Source: DATNFP01 sp035606335 | GTDB taxonomy: Bacteria; Bacteroidota; Bacteroidia; Chitinophagales; Chitinophagaceae | NCBI GenBank assembly: GCA_035606335.1 | Contig: DATNFP010000142.1 | Location: 1-11,863, forward strand | Length of the DNA: 11,863 bases | Direction of reading: 5' to 3' | Shown here: piece by piece, positions 1 to 9,500 of the stretch | How the letters are laid out: the number at the start of each line of letters is the position of its first letter | How positions within the stretch are numbered: position 1 is the first letter of the stretch | Position numbers and translations under genes: made by a program | The notes under the pieces: generated by a model | Told to the model about the DNA's origin: nothing | What the model saw: the letters and a program-made list of their open reading frames with translations, nothing else | Databases searched by the model: none

Positions 1-84
1 GTTGGTGTTTTATTACTTAACCTGATGCATCAGCAAAACAGACTAAATAGTAGTATCTATTCAATAGAAAAATTAGAAAGTTAA
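1..84 (+). CDS. C-terminal end of an upstream gene (partial, product unknown)
   Basis: Frame 1 is open from the first base of the window to a TAA at 82-84, giving 27 residues. The other two plus-strand frames stop within the first 25 bases. The visible part begins with a short hydrophobic run (VGVLLLNLM) and ends in a polar tail (YSIEKLES), so it could be the last membrane segment and tail of a membrane protein. The stop lies five bases before the ATG of the glycosyltransferase at 90, which suggests one transcript. A 28-codon open stretch can occur by chance, so this call is moderate. No family can be named from this fragment. Confidence 0.5.
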   Translation, partial: VGVLLLNLMHQQNRLNSSIYSIEKLES

Positions 85-89
85 TATTG

Positions 90-1544
90 ATGCCGCCGTT
101 AAAGAAAATAAAACCTTCTACACTTATTCTATTTGTTATTATAATAGTAGCGGCTTTACTACGTTTTAATGCACTCGCTTTTCAAAGCTTGTGGCTCGAT
201 GAATTACACACTGCTATCGAAGCTAATCCAGTATTGCCCTGGCACAGCCTATTCAATTATCTAAAATGTTGCGATCAGCACCCCCCTGTTTTTTTTATTC
301 TGGAAAGGTTTTCTTTCCTTCTTTTTGGCCACAATGAATGGGCTGCCCGCTTTGTTCCGGCATTAACCGGCATTGCATGTGTGTGGGCTATTTATCGTTT
401 AGGCAAAGAGTTATTTAATGAACAGCTCGGTCTGATCGCTGCATTATTTACCTGCATCAATTATTTCAACATCTTTTACGCTCAGGAAGCAAGAGACTAT
501 GAATTATTGTGGTTAATGACAACGTTGTCTTACCTGTACTTTATCAGGTTAGTTAAAAATTTAAGAACATCCGACGCCATTTGGTATGTAATACTGACAG
601 CCTTATTGCTATACACCCATTATTTTGGTTTACTGGTACTATTTTGTCAGGGTGTTTTAGCCATTATATACTGGTTGCTCAATAAAGAGACAAAGAAAAA
701 GTTTCTTATTACGTTCCTTATAGCATGGTTAGCCGTTGCAATACTTTATATCCCCTGGCTTCCTTTTTTTAAAGAGATCGCAAACATTAAATCGTTCTGG
801 ATAGAACGTCCCAAACCCAACTTTTTTATTACCTTTTTCTCTGAGTATTTTGGCAATGCAAAAATTTTAAAACCGTTTCTGTATGCTTTCATCATCTTCT
901 TCCTGCTGAGAGCTTTCCTTTCAAGAAAGACCTTTGCTAATCCCCAAAGCAATCCATTTGCCTTCAGTTTTATATTCATTGTTATCGCCATTCTCTTCCC
1001 TTATGCAATATTGTATCTAAAGTCTATTACATCAGTTCCTGTGCTCATCTCCAGGTACACTATGGAAGTCCTCCCACCCATTATTATTGCCTTATCTTTT
1101 GGTGTCATTTTCATTCCCGGCAAGATGTTACGTTATGGAGTTTTCGGAATTTTTATTTGTTTGACTTTATATAACCTTATTGTTACGAAGAGATACTACA
1201 GCACAATAAGCAAAGAGCAATTCCGCGAAATGACAAATTATGTAGTTACTGAAAAAAACAACGTTCCACTTATCAATGAGCTTACAGCATGGCAACAACA
1301 ATATTATTTAGATAAGTTTCATTATACAGGCAAAGTATTTACCGGAAAAAAGGAAGATATTATTGATTCCATATTGCATAAAAGCAGTCCTCAATATACT
1401 ATTGATACATTTTGGTTAGTCGGCGCGCACAACGATCCTAAACTAACACCCAATAAGCAACAAGCCCTGGATACTGCATATAATCTAATAAGTCAAAAAG
1501 ACTATTATGGGGCCTGGGCACAACTGTACGCCAGGAAGAAATAA
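90..1544 (+). CDS. Polytopic GT-C glycosyltransferase, GT39/PMT_2-like
   Basis: Integral membrane glycosyltransferase, expected to transfer a sugar from a polyprenyl-phosphate donor at the outer face of the inner membrane; acceptor and sugar are unknown. A basic N-terminus (PPLKKIK) precedes the first hydrophobic segment. The loop after it holds W-L-D-E (Asp37, Glu38 from the ATG), the acidic motif placed as in GT-C enzymes such as ArnT and PMT. Next come HPPVFF near residue 64 and YAQEARDYELLW near 130-141, both typical of PMT_2/GT39 proteins. Many hydrophobic segments follow up to about residue 365. The last 115 residues are soluble and probably periplasmic. About 484 residues is normal for the family. 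A TTG at 87 directly precedes the ATG at 90; I prefer the ATG. The close upstream stop at 84 suggests an operon, perhaps for cell-surface glycan synthesis. The fold class is fairly sure; the substrate is not. Confidence 0.85.
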   Translation: MPPLKKIKPSTLILFVIIIVAALLRFNALAFQSLWLDELHTAIEANPVLPWHSLFNYLKCCDQHPPVFFILERFSFLLFGHNEWAARFVPALTGIACVWAIYRLGKELFNEQLGLIAALFTCINYFNIFYAQEARDYELLWLMTTLSYLYFIRLVKNLRTSDAIWYVILTALLLYTHYFGLLVLFCQGVLAIIYWLLNKETKKKFLITFLIAWLAVAILYIPWLPFFKEIANIKSFWIERPKPNFFITFFSEYFGNAKILKPFLYAFIIFFLLRAFLSRKTFANPQSNPFAFSFIFIVIAILFPYAILYLKSITSVPVLISRYTMEVLPPIIIALSFGVIFIPGKMLRYGVFGIFICLTLYNLIVTKRYYSTISKEQFREMTNYVVTEKNNVPLINELTAWQQQYYLDKFHYTGKVFTGKKEDIIDSILHKSSPQYTIDTFWLVGAHNDPKLTPNKQQALDTAYNLISQKDYYGAWAQLYARKK

Positions 1545-1571
1545 GATCTGCACCTTTCAGTAACCACTTAT

Positions 1572-2342
1572 CTACTTACCCACTAATTGCTTCAGGTCCT
1601 GCTGCAATGCAGCCAGATCAAAACCACTAGGTGCTTTTTTACCATTTACGAAATCGGTACTGATAATGCCATATGCTTCATCACAATAAGTATCCCAAAA
1701 TTCCCACGTCATTTTTTTCAAAGCACCCCATGTTATTACTGTCAACTGCCTCTGATCGTATGCCACAACAGGCACGGCATGACCACCCCACGATCCCGGC
1801 GCTCCCTTGCCTGTAGCTCCTCCCGGAGGTACCGACCATATTTTCTGTGTTTGCGCAGAAATAGGTAGCGATAGACCGATATAACATCCACCTAATAAAT
1901 AAACAGCCTCCTGTATGTGATTATGATTATGAGGCTCCAATCCTGCGTATGCCATTATTTTATGACTGGCGATACCTGCCTTGCGCCAATAGTTAAGCAC
2001 ATCTGTTTCTACCGCGCCATTATCATTATCGCCGGTTTTAGGATCATATCCTGTTACAGCAGAATATGCTTTGATGATATCTTTTGTTGAAGGCGTCACC
2101 ATAGCTTTATTATCTGCGGTCCACTCCATTATCAGGTGCCCAGCTGCTGCACATGTGCAATCCCCTATCCTGTCGTTAGCCATCATACCCCATTTGGTTA
2201 TGTTGTTTGTCCATGAGTAGGATTGAGGAACTGCAGGAAGCGCTTCTGCAACAATATAATTCGCAAACTGCAAAGTTCTTGGATCATGCCTCGCTGTTTG
2301 CTTACCCAGCGGCATGTTCGAATGATCTATTTGCTTAGCCAT
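1572..2342 (-). CDS. Papain-like (C1-type) fold protein with altered catalytic positions
   Basis: A 256-residue protein with no signal peptide or membrane segment, so probably cytosolic. Residues 56-69 (NDRIGDCTCAAAGH) resemble the nucleophile region of bacterial C1 peptidases, which often read QxxLGSCTAN; Cys62 would be the nucleophile. Residues 186-195 (GGHAVPVVAY) match the histidine strand, with His188. W205-G206 stands where papains have N-S-W-G, but the Asn is replaced by Thr204. The oxyanion-hole Gln, expected six residues before the Cys, is Asn56. The start LGKQTARHDPRTL looks like a conserved family opening. It may be a weak or inactive peptidase, or the fold may serve another role. 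The gene is convergent with the glycosyltransferase, leaving 27 bases and no clear terminator hairpin. Its ATG at 2340-2342 has only A+T-rich sequence upstream and no obvious ribosome binding site. Confidence 0.7.
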   Translation of the reverse strand: MAKQIDHSNMPLGKQTARHDPRTLQFANYIVAEALPAVPQSYSWTNNITKWGMMANDRIGDCTCAAAGHLIMEWTADNKAMVTPSTKDIIKAYSAVTGYDPKTGDNDNGAVETDVLNYWRKAGIASHKIMAYAGLEPHNHNHIQEAVYLLGGCYIGLSLPISAQTQKIWSVPPGGATGKGAPGSWGGHAVPVVAYDQRQLTVITWGALKKMTWEFWDTYCDEAYGIISTDFVNGKKAPSGFDLAALQQDLKQLVGK

Positions 2343-2743
2343 AATGTTGAATAAGTTTTAGTTAATAAATGGATTAAAAAAAATAAAATGTTTAACAAAG
2401 TATATAACTTTTTTTATTAAGTCAATATCGGCCAACCATTTCATTAGCAGTCTCATGTAACTTTCAAAAATGAGTGTTAAAATTATTTGGATAGAAAAGC
2501 CTTAGGGAGTCTTTTGCCTTTAGCTCTATTACTACTATTAAGTGTCTGTTCTCGCTCGCTTGTACGTTCGGGGCACTACTGTGCTCAATCGAGATCATTA
2601 AATTATTTTGATGCCGAACCAACTGATCTTCAAAAACATGCGTCTGGTTATATAAAAATATTTTAGAAAAGCAATGTGAATAATACCCTCTTTTTTTGAG
2701 AGAAATTTAAAATACTTTTAGCCGCAAATAAAAACAATAAAGG
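2343..2743. other. Gene-free region between divergent genes
   Basis: About 400 mostly A+T-rich bases separate the minus-strand papain-like gene from the plus-strand RHS operon, so promoters for both should lie here. I found no convincing Bacteroidota promoter (a TTTG-like -33 element about 19 bases before TAnnTTTG). Near matches such as TACTTTTA around 2713-2720 lack a properly spaced -33 box. No reading frame of note and no tRNA-like structure is visible. The only stretch that stands out is the G+C-richer, foldable patch near 2549-2595, listed separately. Confidence 0.6.
2549..2595. other. Foldable G+C-richer patch in the intergenic region
   Basis: Inside A+T-rich sequence lies a stretch with an inner hairpin, GGGCAC (2571-2576), loop TACT, GTGCTC (2581-2586): six pairs including one G-T. 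It is flanked by an outer arm TCTCG (2550-2554) pairing with CGAGA (2590-2594). There is no T-run directly after it, so it is not a typical intrinsic terminator. It could be part of a small RNA, a leader structure of the RHS operon, or a copy of a dispersed genomic repeat. The window alone cannot decide between these. Confidence 0.3.
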
Positions 2744-2986
2744 ATGAAAGCAGAAATTAGCCTCACAGCGCTGCTTTATTGTTCATTACTTATACTCCCT
2801 TCTAAATCTTCCTTCGCAAAGGAAGGATCTTCTATTATTCAGCAACAAGGTGCTCACTACATCGACCTTAAGTTTCACGCCTTCAATAAACACAACAACC
2901 AATTACAACTCCTTTACGATATCTGGTGGCAGCAGGAAGGCTTGAGAACACCTATTTTTTTACGATTTGCAACAATGACAAAATAA
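2744..2986 (+). CDS. Small secreted protein of unknown function leading the RHS operon
   Basis: Encodes 80 residues that I do not recognise. The first 25 residues look like a Sec signal peptide: MKAE, a hydrophobic core LTALLYCSLLIL, and a possible cleavage after SFA. The mature part is polar and aromatic (IDLKFHAFNKHNNQ, then LYDIWWQQ). The stop is seven bases before the ATG of RHS half A, so the two are probably co-transcribed. A run of seven Ts at 2955-2961 lies near the 3' end. With one more T the frame would read on as TPIFFTICNNDKIIYQ and end at a TGA overlapping the next gene's ATG, so the present C-terminus may be the product of a slip. AAAGG sits directly against the ATG, too close for a good Shine-Dalgarno. 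A perfect 7-bp hairpin lies inside the coding sequence at 2808-2825. Confidence 0.55.
   Translation: MKAEISLTALLYCSLLILPSKSSFAKEGSSIIQQQGAHYIDLKFHAFNKHNNQLQLLYDIWWQQEGLRTPIFLRFATMTK
2808..2825 (+). other. Perfect 7-bp hairpin inside the small leader gene
   Basis: CTTCCTT (2808-2814), loop CGCA, AAGGAAG (2819-2825) form a perfect stem shortly after the signal-peptide codons. No T-run follows, so it is not an intrinsic terminator. It may only reflect coding sequence, or it may slow translation or fold the message at the start of the operon. Confidence 0.3.
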
Positions 2987-2993
2987 TATACCA

Positions 2994-5900
2994 ATGATAA
3001 ACAAAGCCTACTATTTTCTTATCCCTATCCTCTGTGCATTTTCAATGAGCGTAAGTGCGCAAATCACAACCGGATATGTGCAAAACCCTCTCTCCACTCC
3101 CCAGGGAGGTGATCTGCCGTCCAGCTCACTTAGCGGAAACGGTGTTAATAATAACTACAGCGTAGATCTCTTTTCCGGCACTGCTAACATAAGTATCCCT
3201 ATCTATCCATATTCAGTTGACGGTTTGGACCTCGGAGTCTCGCTAAGTTATAATACTGGGGGGATCAAAGTCGACCAGACAGCAAGTTGTGAGGGGCTCG
3301 GGTGGAATCTCGCAGCCGGTGGATACATCGTTAGGAATGTTTACGGCCTTGAGGACGAAGCAACCCTGCAACCGCTTTCTGGTTTACCTCGCCAAAAAGG
3401 AATGTGGGTGGACTCGAATACAGATGCAGAATATGATAAGTTTACTGCCGTGATTGGTAGCAGAACAGTTAATTTTATCGTGCAGCATTCAGCAGACCAG
3501 GGTTGTGCAGACAAATATTATATTATAACCGATAATCCTAAAACAAATACCAATCTTGATAAAACTCCAAGTTTTGATCTTGAAATTCTGATCGATAGTA
3601 ATTCCCTATACAATTATGGATATGGAATGAATAACGGCAGAATAGATACGGGAGCTGATGTATATTCAAATTATAAAATATTATCCTTCAAAATAACAGA
3701 TGAGAACCAGAACCAATGGTTCTTTAGCAGGGGCGATTACGAAAACAGAGCTTATTACAACCCCTCGTTGTCAAGTTCAGGTACCTATTACCCAATCGAT
3801 AAATGGAACCTGGTTAAAGTTGTTACGCATACAGGGCAAACGGTACTCTTCAATTATGCGCTTTTTAGCGATATAACTTATCCCTATTACGCAATAGACA
3901 AAGTAACAGAACAGTTGGATTACACAGATGATTATCCAACTTTTCATCCGGGCTTTTTCAAAGTCGATAGTTGTCGTTCCCAGGTTTGGTGGTATGGAAC
4001 TCTTAGCCACCTGGCAAGCATTCAGTATCCGAATGGCGTTACCATAAATTTTAATATGGATAATGATTGGCGTTCCGATCTTTATGATATTCCTGCATTG
4101 GATTCAATAACTATTAACAGTAAATATGACAATAACGTCAGCAATACTTTAACCTACCACTTTAACTATGCCTATTTCAAAGCAGGTAGTTTGACCGATA
4201 TTCCTTATCCAAATCCTACCCATACGGTTGATATGTTCAACTTTCGTTTAAAGCTGAATAGCATCTACAAAGTTGGAACAGACCATAAAACGAAGGAACT
4301 GATTGATTCATTCGCCTACAATATGAGCACGCCCCTTCCCGCCAGGTTAAGCCCGTCTGTCGATTATTATGGTTATTACAACGGTAACACACCAGCAACG
4401 GCTTATGTCAATATAAACGGGATCGATTCATCTTCCTACTACTCATGCTTAAACAATGTCGCAATCCCTTATCATACTATAGCGGGCCTCATAGATAATA
4501 ACAAGCCCCTTGCAGCGCGTTATGGTTTGGATAGGACTCCTAATATTAATTATGCTACAGCTGATATACTAACCACTATTGTAAATGGATCAGGAGGGCA
4601 GACGCTTTTTTCGTACACGAGTCATAATCTGTCAAATCCTCCTGAGTTTCAAAGCCCTTCATCCAATAGTGGATATTACAATTCCGGAGATTATGGCTAT
4701 TCCTATACAGGTACACCTCCGCCATCACCGGGAATAGAACCGACAGAAAAATTCTCAAGTGATGGAGTATGCATTTCAGGTACCCAAACTTTTGACGGCC
4801 CCTTATTAGGATATAGTCCTCAAAATCAAATCCTCACAAATTATACTTATTCAGGCGGTATGCGCTTCTATCCCGGAGGATACTTTTGGTATCCCACTGT
4901 GACAGTTAATAGATATCTTGGAACGTTGGATAGTGCCTACTGGGGACGGATATACTTAAATTATATGGTGTCTTCCCAGGATTACGTGAATGGGTTCAAT
5001 CATGGCTATTCTGATGTAACTGTAAAAACAAAAAGCCTTACAGGAGAAATACTGTCTAACAGGCACATGCATTTTACCAATCTTATCAGTAAACCTAATG
5101 AGATCACTGATGACGCGGGAGGTAAATCAAGGCTTCAATGCAGATGGGGATTGTGGGCCCATACTTCCCCTGAGTCTTGGTTTAAGAGCAGTTTATTAGG
5201 TCTGCCGATTGAAATAGATGACTCAGATCAAAACGGTCATTTAATTTCTCAGACAACTAATCTTTACGAATGTGATTCGCTTCCGGATACAACTCTTGCT
5301 TATGCGATGTCTGAAAGAGACTTTATTCCTGCGGCTCAGCATTACCTGGGAATTGGAATAGACGGATTATACGACACTTACTATCCGATTTATAACCACG
5401 TAGGTCTTCTCAAAACAAGCACTACCAATACTTTCTCGGGCACCTCGGGTCAGTACATGCAGACTGTGAAAAACTATACTTATGATGTTGACGATGATGA
5501 CAGCACCGTGACATGGACAGATAGCAGAGGACAAAATTATATTGAAACATATACCTATGATACGTCCGGCTATAATTACTGGTATTCCCTTTGTAACTTT
5601 CACATCTATTTTCACTCAAAGTTTCTAGTCCAGCACCAGATCTCACCTCAGGGAGTTGGATTGGTGAATTATACAAAAACTGTTATTAATCATATTGGCA
5701 TTACGCCTCCTTATGATGCCTTGAACCCCGGTACTATTAATTTTCCGGCCAGCTATGGATTAATTGGTATCGATCCTCTCTCTGCTACAGCAGTTAAAGC
5801 CAAAGACTATATAATTTACGACAGCCATTTCAATGTATTGGAAACAAAGTATAATAACGACCTAAAGATTGGCAGTGCGATTTGGGATAGCAGGATCGCA

Positions 5901-6503
5901 AAAAAAGTTGTCGATGTTTCTAATGCTGAATGGGACAATATTGCAGCTACCAGTTTTGAAGGGGTGTTTGGTGCTTATGGTTCGGCAGATACGAACAAAG
6001 GCAACTGGGATTTTGATCCGGCTGCAGTTGTTTACAATACAGTTGCTGCCAATAAACCTATTACGGGCAGGTATTACTATCAATTGGGCAATCCAATAAA
6101 GAGTGTTTTCCCTCTTGTAAACGGTAAAATCTATGTGCTATCGCTCTGGGCAACTGCCGCGCCTACGCTAAAGTGGTCTTCGGGCACCACCGTCAGCGCA
6201 ACACTAACTTCCCAGGCGCAGATCGGTATCTGGCATCTTTACACCACTTATATAACGGGCAATGGCCTTACACTTAATATAAGTGGCACAAGTAAAATAG
6301 ATGAACTGAGATTATATCCCTCGGATGCTTCTATGGATACATATACTTATGAGCCTTTGCTTGGTGTCAGCAGCCATTGTGACAATCGCGACAATATTAC
6401 CTATTACGAATATGATGCTTTGGGAAGATTAAAAGATACCAAAGACATAAATGGGAACATCCTCTCTCTAACGCAATATGTAAAACAAGGCCCTAACAAC
6501 TAA
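2994..6503 (+). CDS. Secreted SpvB/RHS-like shell protein, half A
   Basis: A 1169-residue exported protein. Residues 1-22 form a Sec signal peptide ending SVSA before Gln. Residues about 55-115 (VDLFSGTANISIPIY, LSYNTGG, GLGWNLAAGG) match the N-terminal beta-rich region of SpvB/TcdB-like and RHS proteins. A long Tyr-rich, beta-strand-rich middle follows, with elements such as DKWNLVKV and NGVTINF. Residues about 985-1105 (from TSFEG to IDELRLYP) look like a galactose-binding or jelly-roll module. The end carries the motif TYTYEPLLGV and one clear YD repeat, YYEYDALGRL, and then the protein stops. It lacks the RHS core and a toxin tip, which are both in the next gene 18 bases downstream. By family knowledge such proteins build large hollow shells; that halves A and B form one shell is inference. 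Confidence 0.85.
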   Translation: MINKAYYFLIPILCAFSMSVSAQITTGYVQNPLSTPQGGDLPSSSLSGNGVNNNYSVDLFSGTANISIPIYPYSVDGLDLGVSLSYNTGGIKVDQTASCEGLGWNLAAGGYIVRNVYGLEDEATLQPLSGLPRQKGMWVDSNTDAEYDKFTAVIGSRTVNFIVQHSADQGCADKYYIITDNPKTNTNLDKTPSFDLEILIDSNSLYNYGYGMNNGRIDTGADVYSNYKILSFKITDENQNQWFFSRGDYENRAYYNPSLSSSGTYYPIDKWNLVKVVTHTGQTVLFNYALFSDITYPYYAIDKVTEQLDYTDDYPTFHPGFFKVDSCRSQVWWYGTLSHLASIQYPNGVTINFNMDNDWRSDLYDIPALDSITINSKYDNNVSNTLTYHFNYAYFKAGSLTDIPYPNPTHTVDMFNFRLKLNSIYKVGTDHKTKELIDSFAYNMSTPLPARLSPSVDYYGYYNGNTPATAYVNINGIDSSSYYSCLNNVAIPYHTIAGLIDNNKPLAARYGLDRTPNINYATADILTTIVNGSGGQTLFSYTSHNLSNPPEFQSPSSNSGYYNSGDYGYSYTGTPPPSPGIEPTEKFSSDGVCISGTQTFDGPLLGYSPQNQILTNYTYSGGMRFYPGGYFWYPTVTVNRYLGTLDSAYWGRIYLNYMVSSQDYVNGFNHGYSDVTVKTKSLTGEILSNRHMHFTNLISKPNEITDDAGGKSRLQCRWGLWAHTSPESWFKSSLLGLPIEIDDSDQNGHLISQTTNLYECDSLPDTTLAYAMSERDFIPAAQHYLGIGIDGLYDTYYPIYNHVGLLKTSTTNTFSGTSGQYMQTVKNYTYDVDDDDSTVTWTDSRGQNYIETYTYDTSGYNYWYSLCNFHIYFHSKFLVQHQISPQGVGLVNYTKTVINHIGITPPYDALNPGTINFPASYGLIGIDPLSATAVKAKDYIIYDSHFNVLETKYNNDLKIGSAIWDSRIAKKVVDVSNAEWDNIAATSFEGVFGAYGSADTNKGNWDFDPAAVVYNTVAANKPITGRYYYQLGNPIKSVFPLVNGKIYVLSLWATAAPTLKWSSGTTVSATLTSQAQIGIWHLYTTYITGNGLTLNISGTSKIDELRLYPSDASMDTYTYEPLLGVSSHCDNRDNITYYEYDALGRLKDTKDINGNILSLTQYVKQGPNN

Positions 6504-6521
6504 TCTGCTAAATCCACACAA

Positions 6522-9500
6522 ATGAAAAAGATCACTCTCTATATAATTACGCTTACAGTTCTTGCCATTCCAGCTATGGCACAAAATGTTCCCAATGGCG
6601 TATCTGCTCCGGCGGGTACACCGACCGCCATCACACGCACGATACCTTATGATTCGCTGACGTATGTACCCAACGCCTTCAACTATTCACGTACCTGGGT
6701 GCCAATTTTTCCGGAAACCGATACCACAGGTTTTACTCTTACCAATCCGTTTAACGCAATAGTTACGACAAACTATACGAACGGTTTTGGCAAAACATTG
6801 CAGAGTACAAAAAAAGGCTTGAACAATGATATTGTTACTCCTTACGATCAGCGGCCTTCACTAACGCAAAACTCGTTTTTGCCTTATCCGGTCGCCTCAA
6901 ATAGTGACTTTCAGATGCAGCCCTTCAAAGACCAGCTTGCTTATTACAATGGAGCTTATCCCCACGAGGGTGGTGTCTCTTACTCACAATCTACCATCTC
7001 TTATGACGGGCAGGAGCCAACTACAAAAACTTATGCTCCCGGCGCTTCCTTTGCAGGAGAACGCAAAGGGGATAGCACGACAATTACATTCAATACATCT
7101 TTTGACTCCATAGTCATGTATTACATTTATAATGATAATGAATTCGGTGGCTTTGGAACATACTATGGTGCTAACCAGCTAAAAGTGAAAACCACTTATG
7201 GACAACACGGCGCGATAACCAAAGAGTTTTACGATAAAGACAATCGCCTGCTGGTAAAAAAAGTATATGCAAGAAGCACCTGGCTGATCACTTATTATGT
7301 ATACAATGTAATGGGCCAGATAGTTTACGTTCTTACACCAAAGGCAGTTGCTGCCAAACCGACAGCAGCTAATTTTAACAGCCTGTCGGGACTTTGTTAC
7401 TTCTATCAGTACGATAACTACGGTAAAATCATCAGCAAGCAGGTGCCAGGCCAGAACAGACCCGTATACACCGTATATGATATAAACGAAAGACCGGTAT
7501 TGACACAAACACCACTGTTGTATTCACAGGGCAAATGGATGTTCACCATTTACGACGATCAGGATCGTCCAACAGTAAGCGGTGTCATTTCCGATACTAC
7601 TACAAATCAGTCAGTATGGACAGTGTTATTAAATAGTACTATACCACCTACTACCACTGCTCCTTACTATAGTTTATATACCTGGCTTATGAGTGGTTTT
7701 ACCGGAACCTACCCTACCTCTATCACGAACTGCTCCATCGAAAAATATAATTACTACGACAACTATAATTGGGGTATCACCTCCCCTGTTCATTTCTTTG
7801 CCACCAATTATTCTTCCTATTACCTTACAGGTAGCAATATGCTGCAGCCGGCGGCCTATATGTTCACACAAGGATTGCTAACCTCGTCAAGAACATTAGT
7901 TGAAGGAGCGCTTCCAAATCAATGGGTCACTAGCTATTATTTCTATGACCAGAAGGGAAGGATAACGCAAACACAGACTCAAAACCCTTTCAACACAACA
8001 CTATGGGATACATTAACCACACAATACAATTTTAACGGACAGAAAGTGTGTGACATCCTAAGGCATTATGGCGGCATCAACAACCGCAAGCCAAGCACTT
8101 TAGTTGTGAATACCTACAACTATAACACCAATACGGGACTGCTGTCCAGTGAAGGGCAGTTGCTGGACAATACTACTACGCGAAGCATTGCTAGCTATAC
8201 CTACGACGCGCTGAATCGTGTAAAAACAAAATGGCTGGGAGGTGTGGAAGAGCGGGATTACCAATATAATATCCGTGGACAACTTACTTCTATCAATAGT
8301 GATTACCTTGAGAATGCCACTGTGGTCAACAAAACATTCGGCGATTCCATCAGCTACGATTATGGTTTTTCGCAACCAAGGTATGATGGAGGCATTTCAG
8401 GGTTTCAATGGCGAGGGGCGCAAACCAGCCTGCCTATATTTGCCTATGGATACAGGTACGACACAGCGGGGAGGATAACCAATGCAGATTTTAATGCCTA
8501 TCAAACTTCTCCTGCAGGCTGGAACACGCTTAGCTACAGTTACTCCATGAGTGGCGTTACTTACGATGCGAATGGCAACATTCTTTCCATGAACCAGGTA
8601 GCTAATACCTTCGCCGGAGAAAAATGGATAGATGCTTTGAGCTATACTTACAATGCCAACAGCGACCAGCTATCAAAAGTATCAGACACCGTAAAAACAA
8701 ACTATCATTTATCCGATTTCCAGGACGGGACCAATGCAGGAGCGGATTACACTTACGATGCCGATGGCAACCTTGCCTCTGATTCCAACAAGCATATTAA
8801 ACATATCACTTACAATGAGCTTGACCTTCCATCGGTAGTCACCATTCAAGGCCCTGTTACGACAGGTACTATCACCAATACTTACGACGCTGATGGCAAC
8901 CTGGTGCAAAAGCTCATCACGCAGGGCACACATACAGATACCATGCGCTACTGGGGCCCTTTTGTGTATAAAAATGATAGCCTGCAATTTGTATTGCACG
9001 ATGAGGGGCGTGCAAGATGGGAGGCAGATAGTGGTGTGTATAAGTATGATTATTTTGTAAAAGATCATTTGGGTAATGTGCGCTCTGAGGTTACTTCAGA
9101 TGTGTCCAGCTCTACCAACTATTTTGCTTCACACGAGGTGGCCTCTGCGGGGCTGGAAAGTTCCATATTTGCCAATCTCGCCAATGTGAGCGAGAATAAG
9201 CCTTATGGTGGCCCCGGCGATGCAAGGGCAGCGCAGCTTACGTCGTCCAACCCTAACCAGACCATCGGCACAGCTATGGTAATGCAGGTAATGGCTGGTG
9301 ATGCTTTTGATGTTAGCGCCACAGGGTATTGGGATACTTTATCGGCTAACTATGCAAGCTCCTCTACCATGCTTTCTGCGCTGTTAGGAACATTGATCGG
9401 CCAACCGGGTGGTTTTAATAATGGGGAAGACAATCCGTCGGTTATCAATGCAATGTTTAGCAGCTCTAATTATCAAGGCATCTACGAAGGAATAAAGGAT

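Noticed and set aside
22..33. Perfect palindrome CTGATGCATCAG ahead of the glycosyltransferase
   Set aside because: It lies within the open tail of the upstream gene, has no second copy nearby and is short enough to occur by chance; not enough to call an operator.
87..89. TTG as start of the glycosyltransferase
   Set aside because: An ATG follows directly at 90 and gives the same protein one residue shorter.
2690..2720. Possible promoter, TTTTTTTG followed by TACTTTTA
   Set aside because: The gap between the two elements is about 14 bases, too short for the Bacteroidota -33/-7 arrangement, and the -7 match is imperfect.
6504..6521. Frameshift splitting one original RHS gene into halves A and B
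   Set aside because: Half B starts with its own complete signal peptide and a DUF6443-like N-terminus, so the two genes are a real pair.
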